Assembly: GCA_022570795.1 (NCBI GenBank)
Contig: JAKUDP010000002.1
Location: 2,108,001 to 2,172,000, forward strand
Length of the DNA stretch: 64,000 bases
Direction: 5' to 3'
From: Sphaerulina vaccinii
Taxonomy: Eukaryota; Ascomycota; Dothideomycetes; Mycosphaerellales; Mycosphaerellaceae
Numbering within the stretch: position 1 is the stretch's first letter; each line of letters begins with the position of its first letter. The position numbers and the translations under genes were made by a program. This document shows positions 21,294-30,356 of this stretch, in pieces. The notes beneath the pieces were generated by a model that did not search any database, was not told the origin of the DNA, and saw only the letters and a list, made by a program, of their open reading frames with translations.

Positions 21294-23112
21294 ATGGCAG
21301 CATACGAGGTCGAGAAAGGCCCACCAGCCTACACTACAGTTGCACCAGAAATAAGCCTTACAAAGAGCCACGATGGCACGAAACAGCGCAAGAGCTCAGT
21401 CGTCAATGCAGATGTCCTCGCTGGCGAGATCTTCGACGAGAGATTCGAATCGACGCAAAGAGGCTTGAAGAGCAGGCATGCACAAATGATTGCGTTGGGA
21501 GGCACCATGTACGTCCTGAATTATGCAGAACACCCTCACATGGACGAACAGTATTAAGACAGAACTCATTAGCTGACACGCCACAGCGGAACTGGTCTAT
21601 TCGTCGGCTCAGGCCAGACACTTGCTCGAGGTGGACCTGCCTTTATCCTCGGAGCATACATCTGCATGTCCTTCCTCGTCTGGTGTATCGTCTCCGGAGT
21701 CGCAGAAGTAGCAGCATGGTGTCCCACCAGAGGCTGCTCGATGAACATGTTCGGCTGGCGTTATGTGTCGCGCAGCATGGGCTTCGCCATGGGCTGGTTA
21801 TACTTCTACTCACTCGGAATCTTGGTACCCTACGAGATAACTGCTGCTGGACTGGTCATCGAGTACTGGAATGCTCCGGTGCATATTGCGGTCTGGATCA
21901 GTATCATGATTGTGGTCATTGTTGGCCTCAATGCTATGCCTGTGAAGTTTTATGGCGAGACTGAGTTCTGGTTTGCTGGCACTAAGATCATCATGATGAT
22001 AGGCCTGCTGTTCATGTCTGTGGTTCTGTTCTTTGGTGGAGGACCTGACAAAGACAGACTTGGCTTCCGTTGCTGGAAGGTATGTACAAATCATAGCAAT
22101 CGACGATGATCACAACTGACACTCTGAGCAGAATCCTGGAGCTGCTAATGAATACCTTGCTGAAGGCAACACTGGACGTTTCCTTGCTCTCCTGTCGACT
22201 CTTGTGCTATCAGCCTTTCCGTTTGCCTTCGCACCCGAGCTTCTGATCGCTACTGGTGGAGAGATGGAGTCGCCACGCAGGAATCTACCCACTGCTGCTC
22301 GACGGTACATCTGGCGTCTCGTCATCTTCTACATTGGCAGTGTCCTCGCGATCGGCGTAATCTGTCCTTCGAATGATGAGCGTCTTACCAGTGGTGGAGC
22401 TGGCGCCGGATCCTCACCTTTCGTTGTTGCTATCAAGAACGCTGGCATTCCTGCACTCGACAGTATCATCAATGGCGGCATCATCCTATCAGCTTGGTCT
22501 TCTGGCAACTCCTTCCTCTTCCTGTCCAGTCGCTCACTCTACGCTCTCGCATTATCCGGAAACGCACCTCGAATCTTCAAGGCTTGCACGAAGAAAGGTG
22601 TACCATACGCAGCAGTCATCGCATCATCACTGTTCTGTGGCCTCGCATACCTGAATGTCGGCAGCAATAGCGCAGTCGTCTTCAACTGGTTCGTGAACCT
22701 GACGAACACATCTGGCTTCATCAGCTGGATCTGCTGCGGCATCGTCTACATCCGCTTCAACAAAGCTTGCAAAGCTCAGGGCATCACGTACGCAGACCTC
22801 CCCTACCATTCGTTCTTCCAGCCCTGGGGAAGCTACGTCGCGATCGTCGGGTTCACGTTTCTATGCCTGATCAACGGCTTCAACGTTTTCTTCCCGGAGA
22901 TATGGTCAGTCAGCGGGTTCATGACAGCCTACGTTGGTATCCCGCTATTCCTGGTGATCTACTTCGGTCACCGAGCTTATACATGGAAAGACCCATGGGC
23001 ACACCCTGCCCATGAGGTTGATCTGCATACAGGTCTCGAGGAGTGTATAGCTGAGGAAGGACCAGCTACGTCGTTCAAAGGCTGGCAGAAGATTCGTCAT
23101 ATCTGGGAGTAA
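21294..23112 (+). CDS. Amino-acid permease (APC superfamily, fungal YAT type)
   Basis: Coding sequence join(21294..21508,21587..22079,22132..23112), 562 aa. Intron 1 is GTACGT...GCTGACAC...CACAG, and intron 2 is GTATGT...CTGAC...GAGCAG; both joins are in frame. A hydrophilic N-terminus of about 65 residues leads into ALGGTIGTGLFVGSGQ, the first transmembrane helix with the substrate-binding glycine motif of amino-acid permeases. About 12 hydrophobic segments follow, including FAFAPELLIATGGEMESPRRNLP, the conserved E-ESPRRN loop of the family. It imports amino acids by proton symport at the plasma membrane. Specificity cannot be read from sequence. The C-terminal tail is short (TSFKGWQKIRHIWE). 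Confidence 0.93.
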
Positions 23113-24966
23113 GCTGTTGAGCGCATACGTATGTATCATTGTAAAGGGATACGCAGTCCAACTTGGTCTCATTCGCTTCCTCGTTGTGTTAGTTGTCGAA
23201 TGGCTTGGGTATCTGCTCGATCTATCGAACATTCGCACCAGATGTGTTTCGTCGGGACTAGCTGCCCAAGGCGAAGAAGTGGTCAATCTGCTTGTCAGAG
23301 GGAGGTGAATTGATACATGTGCCTGGACAGAGTTCCAGAAATGCAAGATTTACAAAATATCGCTAATTCAGTGTTTCGAGCATTGCCTTCTACATCCTGC
23401 ACAAATCGCCTTCCAATCTTCCATTCATAAATCCATCCGCAATCCACGCCTAATGGCTTCAACAGAATCTGTCCTCGAGTATCTCATCGTCGTCCCAGTA
23501 GTTTTGGGCAACCCTAAGCCAGAGGCAAACAGCTCAACAACTTTCACGAAAGCATTGTGTTCATCCAGCAGCACCATCACGTCCCTTTCAGGCTATAGCT
23601 CGTCCTATACGCTTATCACATCTCCCGTCTTTGGGTGTGCGGTGTGCAAGGAGTGCGCCAAGGTAGTGCACGTCTTTTTTAAGTCTCTCCCCAGTGAAGC
23701 TGTGGGTAGTGGTCAACGACAACGGGTGCCGTGTGGCACAGACTCGGTATAGTGATCATTTGAACGTTGTGAGGGAAGCTGAGTTGCTGGATAGTCACTG
23801 CTAGAGAAAGCTCGGTATGCGTTCTTCGTCCACAGCATCTCTTAGGCATTCATGTAACCGCCATGTTCATACCGGAGGCTGCCCACCAGCTCAACGCGCA
23901 TCGAAGCGTACCATGACTACTAATTGTCCAGTGCCCCTATGCGTCTCTTGTGCTTGATGCCCAGCTCCTGATGTTTGCTATACTCCAGTAATGCCATAAC
24001 TTCTCCTCAGGCAGTTCCATCCGTTCTCTACTGTGCTGCTCCTCTCGCTCCAATCTCAGGGTATCATATTCTGTGGTGGTTCTTATCGTCGAAGTCGTAG
24101 GTTGGTGCCGATGCCGCGCTCTAGCGGAAGCAGTTGAGACCGCAGAGTCTGAAGCGGAATGGGTTGCGATGTACGCCAGTCTTGTCTACACGCATGCCTC
24201 CTCCTGCGCGACGTCCACCCCAATTCTGTTGGTATGTCAGTTCATGTTCACCTTATACAGTCCTGTGCGAGCATACCTTAGTCCACATCAAAGGCATATT
24301 TGGTTCTGACTAGTAGTAGCTTGATTCGTGGGTTCTTGCTTGACTTTCTTGGCTTTTGATGAGCTTGCTGTTGAGGGTATGGGTTGTGTTCCGCGGAGAG
24401 TGAGTAGCTATGGGAAATTTATATGTTTGTCTCTTTGTCTGCGATAGAGCAACTGCGCCTACTGCGCCTTCTTCGTCATTGCCATGCCAAGTTGACATTT
24501 CCAACTTGGCGACCACGAACGCCACAATAAACAGACATCGCGGTCATTTCTGGCGATGATAACACGTCAATCGGGCAAGGATATGCAGAGCTGCCACATA
24601 GTGTGGCGCCGCATGTGGCGCAGTCGATAGTCGGAGCTGCAACCGATTGTTTCGACTTCTTCTTCGATGCCCTGTGTTTCGGCTCAAGCTCCAGACAATC
24701 GAGTCCTGAGCGCATGCTACAGCAGTTCCAGCTCACTGCGATTGAGGTGACACGGCGAAATATCGCTCACTTATGAATACAGCCACAGAAGTGCTTTCTT
24801 GGCGACAAACTGAACTCAGATCGCGACCCTCCTTCCAAATTCCTGACAAAGAAAACATCCACCTTACAACTTTTCACGCCTGCGACAATCTGTGGATTAG
24901 CTTAGTCGAGTCCATCTACCATGTGCAATCACACTGCCTGATCCTCTCGACCTCAAGACCGCCACC
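23113..24966. other. Long intergenic region, no gene supported
   Basis: About 1.85 kb. A 99-codon frame at 23453-23752 (+) starts plausibly (MASTESVLEYLIVV) but has no domain or partner exon. Other frames are shorter. Nothing is called here. Confidence 0.4.
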
Positions 24967-25479
24967 ATGGACGCTTCTCTTCGCAACGCTAAGGGCCTCG
25001 AGGACAAGCTTAACATGCTCCAGGCGGACATCACCAAACGTTTCGCGAATCTGGTGAACCTGGCAGAGGCACGTCCACATGGTCCATCTCCGTTGTTCCT
25101 AACTAATGCTCGCATGTTAGGTCAAAGATGCAAGTCGAGGCGTCTCGGCAGTTGCGCAGTACCAGATCCAGACAGAGACCGCAGCTTTGGTATGCTTCTC
25201 AGAATATCGTGCGTCTACACTCTGCTAATGTGAGAGAAGATCCGCGCCACAGAAGAAGTTCAGACCATCATCCGCCAGATGCAGGAAATGTGGCTGTTTG
25301 GCCAGCTGAACACACTCGGCGAAAGCAAAGTTCAGCAGCAAACCGATGAGAATGCTAGAATCGTCGCGAACTTGCTGAGGCAGCTGACTGAGAAGAAGTT
25401 TGGGCCTGAACCGGCGCAGATGAATGGCGCGAACGGGACCTATGACACGAAGGAAACGAAGGGCGTTCATGATGCCTGA
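24967..25479 (+). CDS. MED22: Mediator complex subunit 22 (Srb6/Surf5 family)
   Basis: Coding sequence join(24967..25068,25121..25189,25240..25479), 136 aa, starting at GCCACCATGG. The protein is nearly all helical: LEDKLNMLQADITKRFANLVNLAE, VAQYQIQTETAALIRATEEVQTIIRQMQEMWLFGQLNTL. This pattern (ETAALIRA...ELL/IRQMQEMWLFGxL) is characteristic of Med22, a small head-module subunit that links RNA polymerase II to activators. Intron 2 is standard (GTATGC, GCTAAT branch, GAAG). Intron 1 joins correctly only if its donor is GC (GAG-GCACGT) with acceptor TTAG, that is, a GC-AG intron. The C-terminal tail is polar and disordered. Confidence 0.88.
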
Positions 25480-25631
25480 CCAAAGTGATCAGGACTCGAA
25501 TGCGTCAACCACAAAACCTTGGAACGAACCTCTTGCTAAGTCTTGCTGAGAGGCAAAAGTAACTGAGCACTACTTCTCAACGTTGAATCTTAGATCAGTG
25601 CTAGGACGAGCCAGGCCAGACGCAAAAGATC

Positions 25632-25777
25632 TGGATTCACTGCAGATCGAACACAGGTCTTCTGGACGTCGTTTGAAGGACGATACAACCGGAGCTTGAC
25701 CCGCGTGCTCCCTGAAAGGTATGCTCCGCAGGGGCTCCTCATGATCACCAGATGTGCTACCGCTGCACCACGAATCC
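25632..25777 (-). ncRNA. tRNA-like element with about 75-nt anticodon-loop insertion (copy 2)
   Basis: On the complement, from 25777, the following all pair: acceptor GGATTCG with TGAATCC (7 bp, one G-T) followed by A, D-arm GTGC-AGCGGTA-GCAC with G18-G19, anticodon stem TCTGG with CCAGA (5/5), and T-arm CTGTG-TTCGATC-TGCAG. Between the two anticodon half-stems lies about 75 nt of extra sequence where a normal intron would sit. The residue at position 33 would be G rather than the invariant T, so no standard anticodon can be named. It resembles the element at 25934-26072 in architecture and inside the insertion. It may be a pseudogene, a processed tRNA-like RNA or an unusual intron-bearing tRNA. 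Confidence 0.5.
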
Positions 25778-25933
25778 CTGAACCCACTGGCACAAGACTG
25801 ATCGTATACTGTAACTTGTGCCACATGACCCTAGACATACCAATACCCGTGCGAGTTAGTCTGTTCTGGCCAGATTGTAACTCAATCTGAATCACAGGCT
25901 GAATATGATCCTCTGGGTGGCAAAAGAAAAGGC

Positions 25934-26072
25934 TGGCCGTACTACGACTCGAACATAGATTTCCTGCGCGACGAGACGACAAGTCGAAACGACGATACCA
26001 CCGGCGGTGCCATCCCGAAGGACTCGCTTTGCCTCACATGTGGCGGGCGTGCTGCCATTGCACTATACGGCC
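25934..26072 (-). ncRNA. tRNA-like element with about 68-nt anticodon-loop insertion (copy 1)
   Basis: On the complement, from 26072, the acceptor GGCCGTA/TACGGCC is a perfect 7 bp with discriminator A. T8-A9 follow, then D-arm GTGC-AATGGCA-GCAC (perfect), anticodon stem CCCGC/GCAGG (4 of 5), and T-arm CTATG-TTCGAGT-CGTAG (all paired with one G-T). About 68 nt separate the anticodon half-stems. Position 33 would be A, which is atypical. The insertion carries GTATCGTCGTTTCGAC, close to a segment in the neighbouring element (GTATCGTCCTTCAAACGAC), so the two appear homologous. It lies just before a 16-bp minisatellite. Confidence 0.5.
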
Positions 26073-26114
26073 TGATCCGATGGATGAGGTAGACTTCGAA
26101 CAGCAGATGTATAC

Positions 26115-26242
26115 ATACCTTCAATGGCACATACCCTCAATGACACATACCTTCAATGGCACAGACCTTCAATGGCACAGACCTTCAATGGCACATACCT
26201 TCAATGGCACATACCTTCAATGGCACATACCTTCAATGGCAC
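26115..26242 (+). repeat. 16-bp minisatellite, eight tandem copies
   Basis: Eight head-to-tail copies of ATACCTTCAATGGCAC at exactly 16-bp spacing (starts 26115, 26131, 26147, 26163, 26179, 26195, 26211, 26227). Copy 2 carries two changes (ATACCCTCAATGACAC), and copies 4 and 5 begin AG instead of AT. The array lies downstream of the Nudix gene's 3' end and next to the tRNA-like pair. Confidence 0.95.
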
Positions 26243-26374
26243 AGACACAGCAATTGGGACCATGTGACTATAGGTCTTCCTACTCAGCGCGGCTCATGTC
26301 AAGGCTTGAGGCAGACCAGGCTCAGGATATCTGAGTATGAGACTACTTGCTTCGAATCTCGCATCTCGCTGCTA

Positions 26375-27517
26375 TCAAGGTCGTTTGAACAGCTTCAGCA
26401 CGCCTCTCAGCGTCTGATGGGCCATAAGCTGCGCAGGCGGTACCCTCGGTCCCACATACCCTTTGATAGGCGGCTCCCACATTGCATTCGCTCCATTATT
26501 CAACGCATGCTCAATCTCATCCAGCTCAAACCACTTGGCTTCCAGTTCACTCTCAGGATAAGTAATATCCTCTCCGCCCTCAATACACTGGCCCATTGCA
26601 CCTATGAGCAATGTGGAAGGATAAGGCCAAGGTTGCGAAGAATGGATCTGTACATGAGCGATTCTCACACCAGTTTCCTCGAACGCTTCACGTCTTGTTG
26701 CCACTTCCAGTGATTCTCCTGGTTCCACAAAGCCGGATAGACAACTGAAGTAGTTCTCTGGCCACCTCTTCCCGCGTCCTAGTAGGACCCGCTTCGCATC
26801 AGCTGAGATTGGAGCAATCACAACAGTAGGATCTGTGCGAGGAAATGCTTGGTTGTGAAGACCTGTGCGAGTTGGACATGCAGTTTGACGAGGTACACCC
26901 GCATCAGAAGGTGGACAAACAATCTTTGAGCCCCCATGTGTTGTTAAGGTCTTGCCACCACATGCACCACAGAAGCGATTCCTGGTATTCCGGTCTAGTA
27001 GAGATCGAGCATGACTGAGAATTGCCGAGTCATCGTGGCTGAGAGTAAGATCGACTCGTGTTGGAGTATACGTCCTTCCATGTTCTGCTTCTTGCTTGGC
27101 TCTGAACCTTTTGTAATGTGATGAGGAGACATCAATTGCGAAGTAAGGTACTCCATAATACATCCCCAATGAGACAGCTGGTGTTTTGCATCCTGCTTCG
27201 AGGTCAAGGCCAAGGAAGACTAGTCGTGGATGATGCTCATTTGGGTCAAAGGATTGCATCTGAGCTTTCTCGTCCTTTTCGTAGGGCTCTCCAATATAGT
27301 ACTTCAGGTCATCATAGCTCACGTATGCGAAGTTGCCATTGGAGTCTCGTAGAGCATTAAGCTCGTTGAAGGTCAGGTACTTTGCACTTGGGTGTTTTGA
27401 AGCTTTGTCTAGGAGCTCGTGCTGTGATCTGAGAAATGCGAGTCTATCGATCTTGCCATTTGAGAAGTACGCGTTGTTGCCGACTCCGAAGATCTCGGTT
27501 AGTGTTGATGGTGCCAT
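26375..27517 (-). CDS. NADH pyrophosphatase, Nudix family (NPY1/NudC type)
   Basis: Intronless, 380 aa, from the ATG at 27517. Domain order fits NudC/Npy1. The N-terminal beta domain is followed by a four-Cys zinc site (C183, C186, C201, C214) and then the Nudix box GFVEPGESLEVATRREAFEE starting at residue 262, with catalytic REAFEETG glutamates. The SQPWPYPS motif at 294-301 specifies NAD(H) diphosphatases. It cleaves NADH to NMNH and AMP and, in related enzymes, removes NAD caps from RNA. The zinc loop between the second and third Cys (about 14 residues) is longer than in bacterial NudC. Many fungal Npy1 proteins are peroxisomal, but this one ends KLFKRP without a canonical PTS1 tripeptide, so location is uncertain. 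Confidence 0.92.
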   Translation of the reverse strand: MAPSTLTEIFGVGNNAYFSNGKIDRLAFLRSQHELLDKASKHPSAKYLTFNELNALRDSNGNFAYVSYDDLKYYIGEPYEKDEKAQMQSFDPNEHHPRLVFLGLDLEAGCKTPAVSLGMYYGVPYFAIDVSSSHYKRFRAKQEAEHGRTYTPTRVDLTLSHDDSAILSHARSLLDRNTRNRFCGACGGKTLTTHGGSKIVCPPSDAGVPRQTACPTRTGLHNQAFPRTDPTVVIAPISADAKRVLLGRGKRWPENYFSCLSGFVEPGESLEVATRREAFEETGVRIAHVQIHSSQPWPYPSTLLIGAMGQCIEGGEDITYPESELEAKWFELDEIEHALNNGANAMWEPPIKGYVGPRVPPAQLMAHQTLRGVLKLFKRP

Positions 27518-27787
27518 GTTTGATGCTGATTGTATGTGGACTTGGAGAAGAGAGACTGTAGGAAGTGCGGCTCGACCAGCCTGCTCGCCCCACTTTGCTC
27601 GCTCCACCGGAAGTGAGAAGTGAGCGAGGACTGCCTCTTGTGGGATGCCAGCACATTCTGTTATTGTTGTTGAAGCTGTTCGTTTTCATCTACATATCGA
27701 ACAGCACGTATGTGTGACTAAATGTATGCTTTTGGGAAACAGACCGCCAGCCATCACAAGGATTAACCGAACAGTCATTGCGTATGC

Positions 27788-30356
27788 CTATCTTACGCCT
27801 AAGAACTCCGACTCGAAATCATCGATCGTTGTGTTACCATTCTCATCAACAACCTGAAACGCGTCAAAGTCTTGTCTCTTGGAATGCTGCTTACCAGGTC
27901 CAATGTTCGCATTCACGTTCCCACCAGTTTTAGTCCTTGGCGACTGAATCTCCTTTGGCATTGAAGACCTCTTCTTCACCACTTGATACCCGTCTTCGGA
28001 GCCGTCACTCGAAGTAGAGCCAGAGGGCGCTACGTGTAACGACGTCCTATCAGCAGGCGCGCCACCCAAGTCCATCACTGCAGGATGGGCTGACTCAGGT
28101 GCTTGCAGCTCTGATTCGGAGTCAGATACAGACGCAAACGGTGCAGAGAAGACTTGAGTCTTCACATCAAAGCTGAGATGATCAGTGTGGAAAGCCAAGA
28201 ACAGACCAAGCCATAGCACCCTAGCACCTCGAGCCTTCATCATGTTCGCCGTCTCAATAGCTCTCCCATCATCCTCGCTCTGGCAATCGAACCATCCGGG
28301 CGCGAAGTAGAACTGACTCCAGATATGTCCACGTATGATATAGTCCTCAGAAAGAGGCTTCGCATTGTCCTGTAACTCCGCGCCTAAGAAAACTCCTTGT
28401 CGCGCACGTTCAAGCATGTGAGCAGTGATTGTGTCTTGTTGAGCGAGTGTGGTAAGAAAAGAAGCAAGTGAAGCAAAGTTCAGCCTCCCGAAATCGAACG
28501 GAATGCTTGGCGTATATTGCTGGCTCTGGCCGAGTCGTGGGCGCAGAGCGTGAAGAGAGTGGAGGCAGACCAAGCTGACATGGACAAAAGAAAGGGCATC
28601 TTTGATCCGTCCAGGTGTACCGTATTGTTGAAGAACAAAGTTGAAAGAGTCGGCGAAGTATGCATTAGTGGAGTGGAGGTACGGGTCGATGGCGGACTGA
28701 GGGACAGTTGTAGCGAGCGTGATGTTCGATGTTGCGAGTGGAGTCTCCATGCATTGTGTACCTTGAATAACGACAGCATTGTAGAGGACCCAAAATGTGT
28801 TGGTGGCGAGTCCTAGTTCAAACAGCGAGGCGATATTGGTGGCGGCAAAGTAAGCTCCAAAGTCGCGAAGCTTCGTAGGGTGTTCGGCAAGCAGTTGTAA
28901 CGAGTCTTGGCCGACCAATTCAATGGTGTCTAGATCGCGGCGGGCGACGACAAGAGCGTGATAAGTTACGATCCTTGCTTCTGGTGACTGACGACTGCTC
29001 TGGATAGTCTGCTCGTCCAGTACGATCGGTGCGCATAGAGTCGAGAGCGAGTCACGAGCATTCTGAAACTGCAAAACGCAAGTCAGAGATTTCGAGTACA
29101 AGCAGAACTTGCGCAGACTTGGTCTTTCCAGTATCCCGAGGTGGTGGTATAAACGTCCGATAGCTGGGTGTCGGTCAGAAGCCATGGTGTACCAACGAGC
29201 AGCAACGCCACCCCACGTAGCATGGGCTTCCTTTTCTTCTTCGATTGCCATGCGGTACCTTGCCAGATCACCGAGACACTCGATCCACGTATCAGTGAAG
29301 CTAGGCACTGTCTCGAAGAGCAGCGCCATCATCTGGTAGGCCAGATATATGAAGGCCAGCATATAGTCTTGAGATTGAGGCCGTCGATGTCGCAACACCT
29401 CGAGAAAGGCATGTATGCCGTGCTTCCACATACGTGCCGGCATACTATACTTGTTAGCTAGACCACGCAGTGCAGGGGTGGCTGACGGATGCTGGGTAGC
29501 CTGTGTCACGATTAGCAGCAGATTTGGTCTCCTACCTTGACATATTGCTTACCATCAGGAAGTCGTGGTGCTCGTATAAGAGCGTACGGTGTAATGCGAT
29601 CAACGCTTGCCACTGCTCGGCACCTAATGGCGACTTGGGATCAGCAGCCTGAGCAGCGTCAATGTTAATGCACTTGGCCTCAACCATGACCAGTCCAGCA
29701 TAGATCCCCTTAACTTCCGCTGCCAGCTGCTCGGTAGAGATAGGAGAGGAGTCAGGCTGGAGGACTATATTCCATCTCTCTCCAGTGGCGGAGGTCTGTC
29801 GAGATATCATGCGATCGGCCAGATAACCCTTGCGTGCTGCGGCAGGGCATGTTTTCGGGGTCACAGTAGATATCTGAGGTTGAGCACCGTCCGCATCACA
29901 ATACTCTACAGTGTTTTGACGAGAAGGCAATTGAGAGTCATACCCACTATCCCTGTGGACAGGCGCCTTGATGTTGTTGCATACTCCTGGCAAGTATTTC
30001 GCAGGATGGGTCACACCGGAAGAGTCATGTGAGACTGTCCGAGGAAGGCAACCACGTCTAGCTTGGCTCCGTGCGGCAAAAGTGCAGGCCGCCTTCTTGG
30101 GACTTGCTTCCAGGCGAGGTGATTGTCGACCTCCAGGTTTGGTCAGCTCGGAACTGGCTGAACGTTTCGACACGAGCGGTGGGTGTTCATGGTACAAAAC
30201 TCTTCCGCGCTGGCAAGCTAGATGGTCTCCGGATAAAGTACGTCGATGTTCGAGTGACAGTCGGCCAAATCCATCGGCAGTGTGAACAGCACCACCTGGC
30301 GAGTCTGCTTGTGCCGGTGATTCGTGTGGCGTAAAGTTCTCCTGGTGACCGTTCAT
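27788..30356 (-). CDS. EST1/SMG7-type TPR protein (Est1 DNA/RNA-binding domain)
   Basis: Coding sequence complement(join(27788..29500,29553..30356)), 838 aa. The intron (GTAAGC...GCTAATCGTGACACAG) lies within the helical region and joins EHHDFLM to ATQHPSA. Residues 1-220 are low complexity. Residues about 225-560 form an alpha-helical array with EST1-family motifs: YAGLVMVEAKCINID, ALIALHRTLLYEHHDFL, WIECLGDLARYRMAIE, WYTMASDRHPAIGRLYHHLGIL. In EST1/SMG5-7 proteins this region is the 14-3-3-like/TPR and DNA-binding-domain unit that acts in telomerase recruitment or nonsense-mediated decay. The C-terminus (from about 700) is Ser/Asp-rich and ends with an acidic FDAFQVVDENGNTTIDDFES tail. I see no PIN nuclease domain. 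Telomere versus NMD function is undecided. Confidence 0.82.

Noticed and set aside
23453..23752. Plus-strand frame of 99 codons beginning MASTESVLEY
   Set aside because: Start looks acceptable, but there is no domain, no partner exon, and Ser/Thr-rich composition is easily produced by chance.
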